Assembly: GCA_001599915.1 (NCBI GenBank)
Contig: BCIG01000017.1
Coordinates: 124,001-188,000 of the forward strand
Source of the DNA: Symbiotaphrina buchneri
Lineage: Eukaryota > Ascomycota > Symbiotaphrinales > Symbiotaphrinaceae
Direction: 5' to 3'
Length of the DNA: 64,000 nucleotides
This document shows, in pieces, positions 22,488 through 35,294 of the stretch. Numbering within the stretch: the stretch's first letter is position 1; every line of letters starts with the position of its first letter. The notes under the pieces were generated by a model, which saw only the letters and a list, made by a program, of their open reading frames with translations, searched no databases and was not told the origin of the DNA. A program made the translations under genes and the position numbers.

Positions 22488-25400
22488 CTATCGCCTGTCG
22501 CTTGGAGGATCGTACCGACCCGGCGGCTGTCCTGCATGCCACCCCGGTGGTGTGTACCTCTCCTGTTGTAGTCTCATATGTTCCTGACGGAGCTGACCCT
22601 GTTGCGTCTGACCATACATGCCACCCACAGGCATGCTACCGCTGCCCGACAATTGACGCTGGTGTTGATGAGATAGTGATGCCGGCTGAGGCGGCTGCCC
22701 GTGCATCGGACTTTGCGAAGCCGATTGTTGTTGCTGCTGCTGCTGCTGTTGCTGTTGCTGCTGGTGTGATAGCAGGTGCTGAGCGGTGTGGTGACCGCCG
22801 CCGTAGGGGGTCTGCTGGAGCCCTTGCACCGGTCCAGCAACGGGAGATTGACCTTGATACTGATGGTGGATAGTGGGTGGAGGCACTCGCGAATGATTGT
22901 ATTGTGGCGGTGGGGATGGGGCGTGCGGAGGCTGCAACGATTGAAAAGTGGGTCTCGAAGCCGGCCTGGCAAATGGCGCTTGAGTTTGCGGCGGGTTTGT
23001 TACCTGTGGAGAAGACTGGTAAGGCTGCCGCGGAAACCAGGACGGCTGATGGTTCGCTGGGCTTGCTGCCGGTCGTGGCGCAGGGGTTGAGAGGTCAGGA
23101 AGTCCTCGGGAAAGATGCTGCGAAGCCATAGAATAGCCTCGCTGAACCGGGGGTGCAGGCTGTGCCTGTTCTTGGCGAGGCTCCACCTTACCAAGCTGCG
23201 AGCTCGTTGAAATTTGAGAGTGATATAACGGCTGAGGTGATTGGACCCGGGGTGTATGGGCAACTGCTGGCAGTTGATCCGCGTACCGCTTCTTTGGCCG
23301 CGGTTCCTCTGACTCAGAGTTCAAGAGAGCCGCAATGTTGGAGGTCTTTCTCGGCTCTGGAGGGCGAGGAGCTGGTGTAGGTTCCCTGGTGCTGGGATGT
23401 GGTGGCGCTCTCACGTCTTCCCTTGCCTGTGTCATGCTCATGTCGGGTCGAACCATTGGTGAAAGTGTCGGAGACTTGCCGAACGCACCAGATCCAAAGG
23501 TTTGGACAACGTTGCGGAAGGATGAAGGGGCCTGCATTGAACGCGGTGCCGGTTGCTGGGATCTAGCATCCATCTGTGTCGTTTCACCAGGCGAAGGTCC
23601 AACTTGACGAACCAAGAGAGGTTGCTGCATCGATGGGCCAGAAAATTGGCGCGTATGTCCACTCAGAGGAGCTTGCTGCGGGTAACCCTGTTCCATTCTC
23701 TGCTGTGGCTGAGCTGGCGTTTGCTGCCCTGCAAGAACAGGTCTGTAACTCGGTTCCTGGCTGACTGGCTGAGCCTGAAGTAATGACCTGTTGTCTGGTC
23801 GTGTGTCCGGGAAATACCCGAGCCGCGGACCTTGGGTATGAGGAGCCTGTCTTGTCTGTGGCAATGGTGGCGCAGGTGGAGAGGTTCGGGCGAGCTGTGG
23901 TGGTGGCTGCGGTTGTTGCTGGACCATAACTGGCGCTTTGGCTTGACCAGCTTGAGCAAGTGGAGCGAATCTGGGTCCCGACTGCACTACTGGCGGCGCC
24001 GCTTGTTGATTTGACATGGGCATAGGACCCCTCAGACCACGAGAGCTGTCGTCAACCTCCATTGGATCGACACTGGGAGCTAGGGGACGGTGCACAACTG
24101 GTTGAGGCGTCTCATATCTTCTTTTTTGCGGGAGGCTAGGCGCAGGAGGTTGTCCAGGATCCTCACCCCGTGCTCTTCTCATGTCAGCGTCATGTGCGAC
24201 CTGCTCTATGTCATCTCTACCCCCATCGACCAATCGGAGGTACTGGTTTTTGACCTATGGTTGGGGCTTCAGTAGGGAATTCATATTAAAGCACCGACAG
24301 ACTTACCATCACAGCCGTCTTTGTTTTCATATGGTTGGCAATCTTAGCCCAATCCGTACCATAGTAGGCTACGAGCTTCGGGAAGTCCGCTTGTTCCGGT
24401 ACAGACCAATAACTTGTCGTTGCTGCAGCAGCTTTTTGTTGTTGAGTTGTTCCAGGGCCCGATCCCGAGTATCCGTTGGCATCGTTGAATGGCGGCTGGC
24501 TTTCTGACGTGCCATCATTGCGACCCGCTTGCAGTGCTGCCAGGAGATTTGCGCCTTCAAGGTCCTTCGCCTTTTGCTCCTCTTCCAACTTCGAACCTTT
24601 CTGTGGTCTCTCTTCCCTGTGCTTCTCTTTGTCCGCTTTCTGCGGAGATGTGCCTGGCGCTACTGATGCTGACTGAGCCTTCGGCTTACGTCCCGCCTTT
24701 TCTTTGGTTGTAACTTTTGTCCTTTTTGTGGCCCGTTCATCGTCACCTCGGCCGGCATTTGCAGTTCTCCTTCCAGATGTACCTGTGGCTGTACTCGAAT
24801 CATTGTCCGTATCCTTGACTCCAAAGGTCGGTGCCGCCGCTCTTTTCGGCCGTCCCGCTTCGGTCATTACAACAGGAGGCGCTTCTGCTTCCTCGCCGCC
24901 ATCATAAACCTCCGCGTGGACGCCAAGGTCAGTCATGAGGGCATTAGGTTTCTGCCGCGTCGTTGGGCCACGCCTTCCTTTACCAGTGCCTTTGTATCTT
25001 CTCCTGTAGAGTTTGGCCTTGTACTTGGCGACATCCTTGGTCAGATAGTAATGATCGATGCACTGTTTGAAGTCCCGCCCAGGTAGGGCTTCGGCGATCT
25101 TGCCCCATTTCTTTGGAAACACCATGAAGTTCTCGATGAAGACTTTCTGCTCTTCAGGGCTGAAGTCATCTTCTGGCGGGGTGAACGCAAAGACGTCCAA
25201 GGCCATATTTGCCGGGATCAAACCATTGGTATCTTTGTATCTCGTAGCCCGCAATTCATCTTCGTCTAACATGTCCGGTGGTATAGCTTCTTTGTCAAGA
25301 TCCGGCTTAGTCTTCGCTTCGCGGTCCTTTCTACGTTGTTGTTCTTGCCTCGCAAATTCTTCCGATTCTTTCAAGATACGCAAGAAGTCCAGCTCACTGA

Positions 25401-28113
25401 TATTCTTCCCGGCTCGCCTTCCTTCTGCGGCAGGTGCGGGGGTATGCGGTACGTTCTCAGAGGCTAGTACAGGCTCCGGTTCCAGCGATTTCTGTCTCAA
25501 TTCCCTATCCAGTTCCTCCACACGGAGTCTCCACGGCTTGTATAGACGACGGTATTCATCTCTCAATGCCTCTTCCTTTTCGAAGACGCAGCGTCGCTTC
25601 CGAGATATCGCAGAGGTCATGAATTCTTTGATTTTCTCGAAGTTGACCATGTTCTCCTGATAGACTTCCAACTCGGAGATCGGGGTTAGAGGCTCCGCCT
25701 TCAAAAACGGAAGGCTTTCAACTGGCGGAGTGGAATCTCGGTCATCCTTTACATCTTCCATGACAATGTCCGCTGCGGTCTCTTCCTCTTGCATTTCCAT
25801 TTCATTGCGGTCCTCCATTTTAGGAGAGGGAAGGCCGGTAGGCGTGGGCTCTGCAGCTTCATCAACTTCTAGTTTCACTTCCTCGAGAGGCGGCTCTGGT
25901 GGCACATCTTCCAGCCACTCTGGTCCATCTATGGCCTCGAGTGTCTCGCTCAGAGTTTGCATAAGTCCATCTTGGACCCTCATGAGTCTTTCTTTCAGCT
26001 TGATTTGTTCAGCTTCGAGTTCCTTTTCGAATTTCTCGATGTCTTCCTCATCAAAGACTATCTCTTCTTCGTCTAGATCGTTATCCTCGTCTCCTATCAT
26101 AGCCAGTCCAGAAACATCGTGTGCTGATGCTGAGGCAACATCCTCCATGGTGACATCTGCATCATTCGACGGGGGGCTCTCTTTTCTCGAGACACCCAGG
26201 TCTTCCTGGCCGCTGGAGTCTCTGGAGGCGCCGCCCTGCTCTAGTTCCTGAAGACTGGACCGACTGCGAGCAGGTGGCTTAGACGGTGAGGCTACTGCAT
26301 GTTCTGATGTTCGCTCTGGCTTTTCGGTGCTTTGAGACCGCGGCCTTTCTTCCAACGATTTGCGATTGGGCAACGATGATACTGCGGGACCAGGGCGTGA
26401 CCCATAGTTGGAGGCTCCAGGGCGTGTCCAGGATAGACTTTGCGAGCTTCTGGCACGATCAGCCTTTGGGCCGGTCGGTATATTCATACCAAGCCCAGAC
26501 CTAGCTTGCACTGGTCCTACAGGCGACAAAGAACGGCCTCGAGCTGCACCGCCACTGTGTTGCATAGGGCCGGCCCCGGGTCCCGGAACAGAGTGCATCG
26601 ATGAGGAGGAAGCTCGTCGTGTCGCAGAGACCTGCGCTCCGCCAGGGGGGACTCGAAGCCTTCCGGAAGATCCAGCAAGTCCTGTAGACCAAGAGCTACT
26701 GTAAGTGTCATCACGGGGTGGTCGTGCACTTGGCACCTTTGAAGCTGCTGGAGGTTGAGCGGGACGGGTTGTGTCTTTGGTCTCTGGACCAACTGCTTCC
26801 TTGGCATCAATCGACTCTCTCCGTTCAAAGCCACGCTCGGCTCTTGGGCCCGTAGGAGGGAGTTTTGTACCTTGTTGTTGCAAGGCTGGCTTGACAGGAG
26901 TAGAAGAAGGTTGAGGGGCCTGTTTGGCCTCGGTTGAAGCCCTCCAAACATGCGACCCTGAAGTAACAGCGGGTGCCTTATAACTCAAAGAGCCAAATGC
27001 AGGTACCTGGGGAGCTTGCGGAGGAGATGAACCCCTCTGGACGTAGCGTTCTCTTGATGCTTCCATACGGCTGGAGAAATAATCGCTCTTGTCGACATCA
27101 CGACGCTGGTCACGAATCGCAGCAGTCTGTGCCGGGTTTGAAGCTCTAGCTGTCGTGCTGTTCTCCTGGCGAATGTCACGATCAGTGGCGGCTGACTGTG
27201 AAGAGGCCGATTGAACCAGATGAGGTGTGCTGGGTGCTGTGATTGTGCCACTCGTGTTCCTCGAATCGCCTTTGCTTGGTACCTGGTCCCGCTTGTACCT
27301 CTCGGCATCGCGCTCCCTGTCCTCTCGTTCCACCCTGCGATCCTCATCCCGACGCTCATCTCGCCGCGAGAACTCGTAGTCCCTGTCGCGCTCGTCTCTC
27401 GGGTCACGCTCGCGCCGCCGTTCGATGGATCTGCTTCGGGGACGAAATCTCTCCCTGTCGTCAAAGTACGTCCCGCGACCCCGGCCACGAGGCTCCCAGT
27501 CACCCCTTCCTCTGCCACGTGAATACCCACCGGGCCTTACAGGCGGACCACCAGCACCAAAAGGGTCGGAGAAGCTGGGAGGGCCGCTCTCACGAGACGT
27601 CCGTCGTACGCGATTCACTTCTAGGTCTCTTGGCGGGACATCCCTGTAGTCTCTTGGCGGCGGAGACCGTCCGCGCGGAAGCGGAGGTGATATCCATCGG
27701 TCTCTGCTGTCAAAGTCTCTATCTCTACCGATACGATCGCGATCTCGCTCGCCTCGGAAGCTTGAATCGCGGAAATCTCTGCCATCCCTATCACGCTCAC
27801 GATCCCGAAAATCTCCACGGCCGCCAAATCCTCCTCGAGCTCTCGGTCCGGCCGGTACGAAGCCGCCAGCAGGTCCCAGACCGCGCGGAGGCGCATCAAC
27901 CAGTGCCTTTGGACCCCTTGGCGGTTCTCGAGGCTGATCGCGTCCTGCAGTGGATCCTTCGACTCCAGGCCGAGCGCCAGCGTCGGCAGGTCGAGGTGCC
28001 GCAGTCTGGCCGTATGGAAGTGAAGAACGTCTATCTGAAGAAAATCGCGGCGGGGAACGACCACCTCGTGGAGGATAACGGGGATCACCCGAGCCGGACC
28101 ATCGCGAAGACAT
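22488..28113 (-). CDS. snt1: SNT1-like SANT-domain corepressor (Set3 complex / NCoR type)
   Basis: Two exons (24307-28113 and 22488-24254) give about 1857 residues; the splice restores AVM-VKNQYLRLVDGG. There are two SANT domains: the first (about 980-1040) reads EEQKVFIENFMVFPKKWGK, then AEALPGRDFKQCIDHYYLTK; the second (about 1232-1280) reads YWSVPEQADFPKLVAYYGTD, then WAKIANHMKTKT. Paired SANT domains with a helical acidic segment before the first (about 700-900) are the layout of Snt1 and metazoan NCoR/SMRT, which scaffold histone deacetylase complexes. The N-terminus is rich in RD/RE/RS and RGG, and the C-terminus in Pro and Gln with a run of 13 Gln (22725-22763). Start at MSSRWSGSGDPRYPP; the frame extends a few codons upstream without an ATG. 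Located in the nucleus by analogy. Confidence 0.75.
22725..22763 (-). repeat. CAG/CAA repeat coding 13 glutamines in snt1
   Basis: A mixed CAG/CAA tract on the minus strand encodes Gln x13 between a His and SASQS. Tracts like this vary in length among strains and often lie in transcriptional regulators. Confidence 0.85.
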
Positions 28114-29981
28114 CAAACAACGATCCACCCCAATACTCAAATAAAGTTAAGCGCGCGTGAAAAAGATCAAACGTGACACCAGCAACCGAGATGGGGCCGC
28201 TCTGAGGGCCCCGACCTTCTCGAAGATAATCGCTGCCCCAGATACGGTTGACACGATGTCAAGCGGTGATTGTCGTGACAGACAGTCACCGCATCCACAA
28301 ATTAAGAACGCGGACGGTACGAAGACTAAGCTAAGCGAGACAAGACTTGGAGAAAAGCAAATGAGGCTTCGCACTCAGCTCAGGGTACCTGTAAAGTCGC
28401 TGAATCGTGACTCCGGCAGGAGACCAGCGGAGGTAGGTGATACTCTGACTCGAGTTCTGCGCGATGGTGTGCTGTTGCCGCGGTTCGAAAGACAGTAGAA
28501 CGTCAGCAGGGTGTTACAGGGCGACCAAAGTGCTCAGATCTAGGTACTTGTCGCGCGAACCGTAAAGAGAACGATAAAGGGCTAAGAAAGGTGACGGAAT
28601 GATGTAAAGACGACGGGGGTCGAGTTTCTGGGGATAACGATGTTGATGTTGCTGCTGCTGCTGCTGCTGCCGGTATTGCAAGGGAGGAGGACGGATGGTG
28701 GAAAGAGGGATGGAGGACTCAGTGTGTCCAAGAGAGGTAGGAGGAGCAGGTGCGGGCCCTGTGAACGGGACTTTCCCTTCCCAACGATGTGGAATTGTGG
28801 ACGTCCTTTCCGGGCCGCTAGTGACAAACAAGCCGGGCGTGCAGCCAGGATCCATGATAGCTGCACCGCTGATTGGTCAGTCAATTCGAGATTCATTCGA
28901 GATTGGGGCTTAGGGCGTCATGATAGGCTCGTCTCATCAAGCCACCATTCCCTTGATCCTCTAGTTCGACCGCTTCCAACCTTGACCTGTTCCTGCCGCA
29001 CGCGAGAAACAACAACGCACCACCGTGAAAATAACGAAGTGACTGTGGCCACCACCCCTGCACGACACCAACTGCAGTGTTTGCTCAGTGATTCGGCACC
29101 TCCTGATGGAATCGGAATAGGACAGGTGGATGGAGCAACCTGGCAAGCATAGGTCGGCTGCTCAAGGTACCTACTACGTGTACCGAGGATGCGCGGGAGT
29201 TGTATGAGTACTTCGAATAAGAGTGGTACGAGTACCCGGTACTTTATCTGAGGTACGAACTAAGGTACCTACCTACCGGTACCTTGAGTAAGGTACCGTA
29301 TTCGTTCGTACCTTGCCTTACTTATTCTCGAATCTCGCTACCTGTAGCACCTCGGCAGCCTGGACTTCTGGGGCTTGTTAGCGCACGTGTCTAGTAACGT
29401 TCGGTAAGATGGCAGGAATGCGAAGTACGAACTACTTGTTCTCCCGAGTCTTCGTGGCCTTACCATTCAAAGTCCGAATCTTGTGCGGATTCAGACCTCA
29501 CCGGTAACTGTACGGGTAGAACAGCAACAGTACATTAGACAGATCCTCAAGCCTACCTTACCTTAAGTAATTGATAGACACAACTTCAATACTTCATCCT
29601 GAACGCTGGGATAGATATACCGAGAGTGCTTGCGCTTTAAGCAGGGTCCAAGGATTTTGGTCACGTGCCTGCGCGGTCCACAAATCGGAGAAAATGCGTC
29701 ACAGGGCGGGCTAAGAATTTCGTCGGCTTGTTCCAGAAGCTTTATTATTTTGTATCTTCTTCCTGGCCATCACCTTATTCTGCACCCTGGGCAGCATGAT
29801 CATTCCACTCAGCGGGTTCCCTAATTCTCTCGTATAAGACTGATGGAATTGTGGGGAAAAGCTGGCGCCGTGAGCTTTTGCTAGTATCATATTGTGCTGT
29901 GCGCCGCGAGCAAGTATCATAATACTCCTCCCACATCTAGTACCACCTGCATATTTATTGCCGCATCTTTGCACGTCCACG
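28114..29981. other. Intergenic promoter region between divergent snt1 and deoxyhypusine synthase
   Basis: 1.87 kb. It holds a GCT repeat (28651-28671), a GGTACC/AAGGTA-rich segment (about 29160-29330, see separate entry) and presumably two promoters. No supported coding region. Confidence 0.5.
29165..29330. repeat. Degenerate GTAC / GGTACCT-rich low-complexity segment
   Basis: Many overlapping copies of GTAC, GGTACC and AAGGTA occur in both orientations within about 165 bp, for example around 29225-29240 and 29250-29295. They are irregular and not a clean tandem array. A smaller patch of the same kind lies near 53270-53295. Confidence 0.6.
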
Positions 29982-31194
29982 ATGACTAGCAACGAATCTG
30001 CTGTGGAAGGCAATGCTTCGGCGCCCTCAAAAGCTACAGATGCTGTTCTCAAGCCTTCCAAGCCGATGCCAGAGGGCACCCGGCAGGTTTCCGGCGTCGA
30101 GTTCAATGATTACAGGGCAAGGGATATCACTGTACCAGAGCTGATAGCAGGCATGTCGAATATGGGGTTCCAAGCTAGCGCAGTCTCTGAAGCTGTCCGC
30201 ATTGTCGAAAATATGGTACGTTCGTCCTACTTCTCCCCTCATATCCTGTATAGCTGACATCCTCAAGCGCTCGTGGCGTGATCCTGCCAACCCGGCTGCA
30301 CGTACCACCATCTTCTTAGGCTATACATCCAACTTGATATCCTCCGGCTTGAGAAGCACCCTCCGTTACCTGGCTGAACACAAGCATATCGCCGCCATCG
30401 TCACCACCGCTGGTGGTATTGAAGAAGATCTGATCAAGTGCCTGGGCCCCACCTACATGGGTTCCTTCACTGCTCCAGGGGCTGATCTCCGCCGGAAAGG
30501 TCTGAATCGCATCGGTAACTTGGTGGTACCGAACGACAATTACTGCGCTTTCGAAGACTGGGTAGTCCCCATCTTAGACAAGCTGCTAGATGAACAAGAA
30601 GCCTCGCGGGCAGCTGTTGCCAAGGGAGAATTTCCACCGGAAGATGAGCTCGTATGGACACCAAGTACGTTGATCGAGCGCTTGGGCCACGAGATTGACA
30701 ACAAAGAAAGCGTACTGTATTGGTGCGCGAAAAACAATATCCCTGTATTCTGCCCCGCCATTACCGATGGCAGTTTAGGAGATATGCTGTATTTCCACTC
30801 CTTCAAAGCGAGCCCAAGACGGCTGGTGGTGGATGTGGTGGCAGATATCAGACGGCTGAACACCATTGCAGTAAGGGCGCAGCGGACGGGAATGATCATC
30901 CTTGGAGGTGGTGTGGTGAAGCACCATATCGCCAACGCAAACCTCATGCGCAACGGCGCTGAACATGCCGTGTATGTGAACACGGCCCAAGAGTTTGACG
31001 GAAGCGATGCAGGAGCGAGGCCAGACGAGGCAGTCAGTTGGGGCAAAATCGCGTTGAACGGAGAAAGCGTGAAGGTCTATGGAGAGGCCACTGTAGTCTT
31101 TCCGCTGATTGTTGCTGCGACTTTCGCAAGAGCGGAGCATACAAAGGAAGAGCAATCATCCGAAGCGGCAGGGACCCAGGACGTCGGGAAATGA
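29982..31194 (+). CDS. dys1: Deoxyhypusine synthase
   Basis: Two exons (29982-30215 and 30268-31194; 52-bp intron with CTGAC branch) give 386 residues, close to the usual 350-390. The enzyme uses NAD and spermidine to put a 4-aminobutyl group on one lysine of eIF5A, the first step of hypusine formation in the cytosol. Family motifs run the whole length: [15 protein letters not shown] and [20 protein letters not shown] (NAD site), [40 protein letters not shown], and [14 protein letters not shown], which holds the lysine that carries the covalent intermediate. The splice was placed so that VRIVENM joins RSWRDP as in homologues. It converges with RFC3, with only 81 bp between the two stop codons. 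Confidence 0.96.
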
Positions 31195-31275
31195 GCAATG
31201 CGGTTTAGAACAACATCGTTCAACACCTGGTCCAGATCCAGGAACCAACATGCTATAGCGCGCCACTTGGAGTGT

Positions 31276-32688
31276 CTATTTCGCCGAATTCTCCATCAAC
31301 TCCACTCCATTGCGGACAGCGCCAACTACACCTCCGGTTTGAACTGTCTCGTTCCCGCCTGAGCTCAATCTGAATTCAATCTCGGCTAGTCCTTCCATCC
31401 ACATGACCCTTGTCTGCGGTGGAACCTCCAGATTTGACAGCTCGTCACCTAGTGCCGTCAGGATGTCAGCGAGGGCAAGGCCTTTGCTGGTTTTCAGCGT
31501 GTTGAGTGTCGTCAAGCAGCTTGTCACGTCTGGGGTCGAGAGTAGAGTATCGAGGATAAGGCGGATATCATCAGGCTGTGGAGCAGCAATACACTCGTAT
31601 ATCGTGGTCTCCGTGATGAGGTCATGTTCCACGGTGGAAGGATCAGGCCGTGGTTGCCCTGGAGGCTGCAGAGGAGTACCTGAGGACATTAGAAGCTGGA
31701 TCAAGCGCGCTGCAGAGCGAGATTCGATACGTACTGCTTGCATAACACGCTTGAAGAACGTTAAGAGCCCTTCTCATGTCCCCCTTGCTGAGTTTGACCA
31801 AGCTATCCACTGCCTCGGGTGTGATCTTCACGTGCTCTTTCTCTATCACCTTATCCACAAGCCTCCGGATATCCTGCTCCTTCAGCGGGCTAAACCTAAA
31901 CCGCGTACACCGTGATAAGAGAGCCGGAGAGAGCTTGTGAGTGTAATTCGCTATTATGCAAAAGCGAGTGTTGGCAGTATATTTCTCCATTATCCGACGG
32001 AGGGCCATCTGCGCGGTGGATGTCATGGCATCCGCCTCGTCGAGGATAATAAGCTTGTATGTCGCGAGAGAGGGCGTATCACCTGCTGTCGGTGCAGCGG
32101 AGAATATCTGTTTCGTGCCTGTACCGCTGAATTAGTGTGCCCTACTAGACATCTCCCGACATGAAACCTACTGGCAAAGGTTTTTATCTGTTCTCTGACC
32201 ACCTCAATACCTCTATCATCACTAGCATTCAACTCTAACACCATCTGTCGCATATTCTTCTTCCCGTAGATCTGACGAGCGAGAGCGAGGATTGTGGAAG
32301 TCTTGCCTGTTCCCGGAGGTCCGTAAAGGAGAAGATGTGGTAACCGCTGGGAGTAGTCAGTCTGAGCGATAAGTCCGGCAGACAAAGAAAGTTGTATGGC
32401 ATACGTTAGTCTCTACAAACTTGTTGATAGTCGTGAGGATGCCTTGATGCCCAGATACGTCGTCCAGTGTATCTGGCCTGTACTTTTCGACCCTGCAATG
32501 CGATGAGTTTTCTTGCATCAACAGTCAAACTGGACTGGGTATATCCACCATGGAAGAGAGTCCTCAGCTTCGACTGGCAGGTTCGCCGCACTTCTCTTGC
32601 CCTTTGCGCTGGTATTGTCCGAGCTGAACATGACCGAGTCTTTAATGGCGGGCGCGTCAACGTCCATTTCATCTTCGTAGTCGGACAT
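31276..32688 (-). CDS. rfc3: Replication factor C subunit 3 (clamp loader AAA+ ATPase)
   Basis: Five exons (32549-32688, 32405-32492, 32172-32346, 31735-32118, 31276-31679) add up to 396 residues. RFC3 is one of the small subunits that load PCNA on primed DNA. Visible motifs are [19 protein letters not shown] (RFC box), Walker [29 protein letters not shown], Walker [12 protein letters not shown], sensor 1 [11 protein letters not shown], the SRC arginine-finger motif [10 protein letters not shown], and [13 protein letters not shown]. The C-terminal collar helices include [17 protein letters not shown] and end in [13 protein letters not shown], as in Rfc3 rather than Rfc2/4/5. Each junction keeps frame and rebuilds family sequence; exon 4 begins at the GTACAG acceptor, not the later CAG, because that gives FASTKQIFSA. 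Confidence 0.94.
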
Positions 32689-33213
32689 TTTGGCGTTGAT
32701 AAATGAGTCAATTCCAGCAGGATCGTGATTCCAGTGTCAAGTCTCTTCGCTATGTCGTTTTGATCAAGATGTTCTAAAAACCGTCGCTCGTATCATGCAG
32801 GTCTGCTGGAAGTTTTCTAAAGGCGTGTCTGGGTGACGCGCATCGCGCAGAGCAGGGCGCGTTAATTGGCTGACTAATCCTTTATATTTCGTCTCAGAGC
32901 ACATCCATCCGGCAAAATGGTTACCTTCAACCTTACGTGGTCTGGAATACAATCATGTCTAAAGGCATACATGTGAAATCTTTGCAATAGTTCCCTTACG
33001 AACGTGCGTGCACTCTATTTTGTACGAGTTGTTGCTACCCTAGTGAATGGAGTTGGTCATGCGTCATGTCGTCATGTCATAAAGAAAAGCCAGGAAACGA
33101 CAAATAACCAGTACTGCGGCTGCCTCCAGCAGATACATGTTTCCAGATATACTATCCCCATCCACCCATTCCCAGAAATTGCTTGACCCAAAAGATTTGC
33201 AAATATGATCGTT
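32689..33213. other. Intergenic: rfc3 promoter side and 3' side of the Zn2Cys6 gene
   Basis: About 525 bp, nothing coding seen. Confidence 0.5.
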
Positions 33214-35294
33214 TCAACCGTTATACGAGAAAGGCCCTGACATAGTATTGAAGTTCTCCGGGATAAATGCGTTCGGTGAGGTGAAAGCATTGGCCAGCAG
33301 AGCATCGAACTCATTTTGCAGATTACTGTTATCAATAAGAGGAGGCAGTGGCTCTGTGATAGCCCCTATGTTGGCCGCCGAAGACATTGACTCTAGAAGG
33401 TCGAATGTGTCCCGAGAGGCAGCTTTAATTTCCTGCATCACCTGTACGGCGACTGGCCATTGCTCCTTCAGCTGGTTAAGGGCTCCAATGGAAAGCTGAA
33501 GTCGCAGTTTCAGGGCGGTTCCTTCAGAACCATCGGGGTTCAAAGAGTATGCCGCCAGATGGACGACTGCCCCTAGCGCGATGCAACAGGCGAACATTGG
33601 GGTGTGGTTGCCAAGAGGACCAGGCAGCTTTATGAGCCCACATACAGCATCGGCGGCATTGATCGCCTTGATTGTGTGCAGCTCAGAGGTACGCGCTCGG
33701 TTCAAGCTGCGAATAGAGCCAGTGCACATTGTTTCTCCATAAGCAGGGGCAAATCCAAGATTAGACCGGTTACGGTGCAGAGTCATTATGGCACTGTCGA
33801 GGCTTCGGTTAGCGTCAGGGCATCTTCGAGTCTCGGAGGCTTACCCGTTGATGAACATGTTGGCTTGGAACAGCATCTCATCTACAACACCGCGTTCGTC
33901 GACGACTTTCGTCTTTGACGGAGGCAGATGGAATGCCCAATTGGTCAGACTCGCATCACAAGCGTCGATCTGCTCAGTGGTGGGTTCGAGACTCTTGTGG
34001 CAGATGGCAATCACATCGCCCAAGATCCTTACGGAATCAATCCGGTATGCGAAGGAAGAGTACATCACCTCTTCCACCGCAAATGCACGAACGTTGAAAT
34101 CATCCAGCGTTGCTGGCGTGGGGATAGCCTGCGAGACGGTAAGCGGCTGTCAACAAACGGAAGCCCAAGGAAGACTCACAGTGTTGGCTTGATAATACTC
34201 TTCTTCACATGGTAGATCGACGTCCGCTTCCACATACTGCAGAGGCCAGGTGTCCTTCTGGCTGATACAAGCCAGAATACCCCCGACGACATATAGTTCC
34301 CACCAGGTTCTCCGCCAACTTTCCTCGAGAATAGGACTACCATCGCCATGTTGTATAGCAAACTCCCGCTTCTGCATGCCAATTTCTAGAGCCAGATTGA
34401 AGGCATTGTTTAAGACCTGCATACATCGAATCTGTTCATTCACAGCGAACGATGCGACAGCAAAGATCAAAAGAGCTTGAACCGTAAAGCCATCCTGCGA
34501 TAGCGGTTGTACGAACAAGGCATCATTAACCTCATCCAGATACTTTGATGTGTCCGCACGGGTAGAATAGATTGAGCCAACGAATTTGATGACTGCATCT
34601 AATTGCTTGCAGGGATGCTGTTGCATATGATGCCAAAGATGAGCGGCCGGCAGGACGATTGGATGGGAGCGATGGAAATGACGGTAATATAACTGATACA
34701 ATCCAGATTCGGGGAAACTGCCGGAATTGGGACTGGAGAAGGACGGCAGTGACAGGGGAGTCGGTGGTAGATTGTTGGGTTGGAAGTTCCCGTTGAAGTG
34801 GGGTTGGAAGGGAACGTTTGTGTCAACAGAGGAACTGGTGTCTTGAAAGAGTAGTTAGCAACTTCGGATCAGTGACCAGCCTAATGCAAGAGCTCACCAG
34901 ACGCATGGCGGTTGAAAGCCGGGGTGTTGAAATCGAAATCCGGAGCAGAATCCGTTATCTGCTTGCGGGCCGGGGCCTTGCCCGCCGGGGTCTGCACATC
35001 GGTCCTTCGAGGGCCCCTATAACCCCTTCTCGACTTGACATATCGACACTCAAGGTGCCCCTCGCGACATCTGCTGCACCTAGGCAGCTTGAAGTCGCAC
35101 TTCAGGTGCTTGCTGCGGCACTCCAGGCACGCCGTTCTTGGCGAGTTGGAGCTATCTGTCGGCTGCCCCATGGCCACGGTGCCATTGCTCCCGACCGGGG
35201 GGAGCCCCGGGTAATTGAAGACATAGTCCACGCCGTTGTTGTTATTGCTCGTGTAAGTAAACGGCGACCCCGAGAATTTGTCGAAGGGATCCAT
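33214..35294 (-). CDS. Zn2Cys6 binuclear cluster transcription factor
   Basis: Four exons (34898-35294, 34180-34841, 33845-34128, 33214-33793) join to 640 residues. A Zn2Cys6 domain lies at about residues 54-85: ACLECRSKHLKCD, LPRCSRCREGHLECRYV (C-x2-C-x6-C-x6-C-x2-C-x6-C), followed by the basic SRRGYRGPRR linker. The C-terminal part is the helical fungal transcription-factor region: LYQLYYRHFHRSHPIVLPAA, a W-R-R-T-W-W-E-L-Y-V motif near the middle homology region, and EEVMYSSFAYRIDSVRILGD. It should bind CGG half-sites in the nucleus; target genes cannot be told from sequence. The second acceptor was taken at TTTCAAG (after 34841), which is the only choice that keeps the frame into SGSFPESG. 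It is divergent from the small gene at 35679 across 384 bp, so the two may be co-regulated. Confidence 0.88.

Noticed and set aside
28651-28671. GCT repeat read as a polyglutamine or polyleucine gene
   Set aside because: The open frames over it are short and lie in the divergent promoter region; treated as a plain microsatellite.
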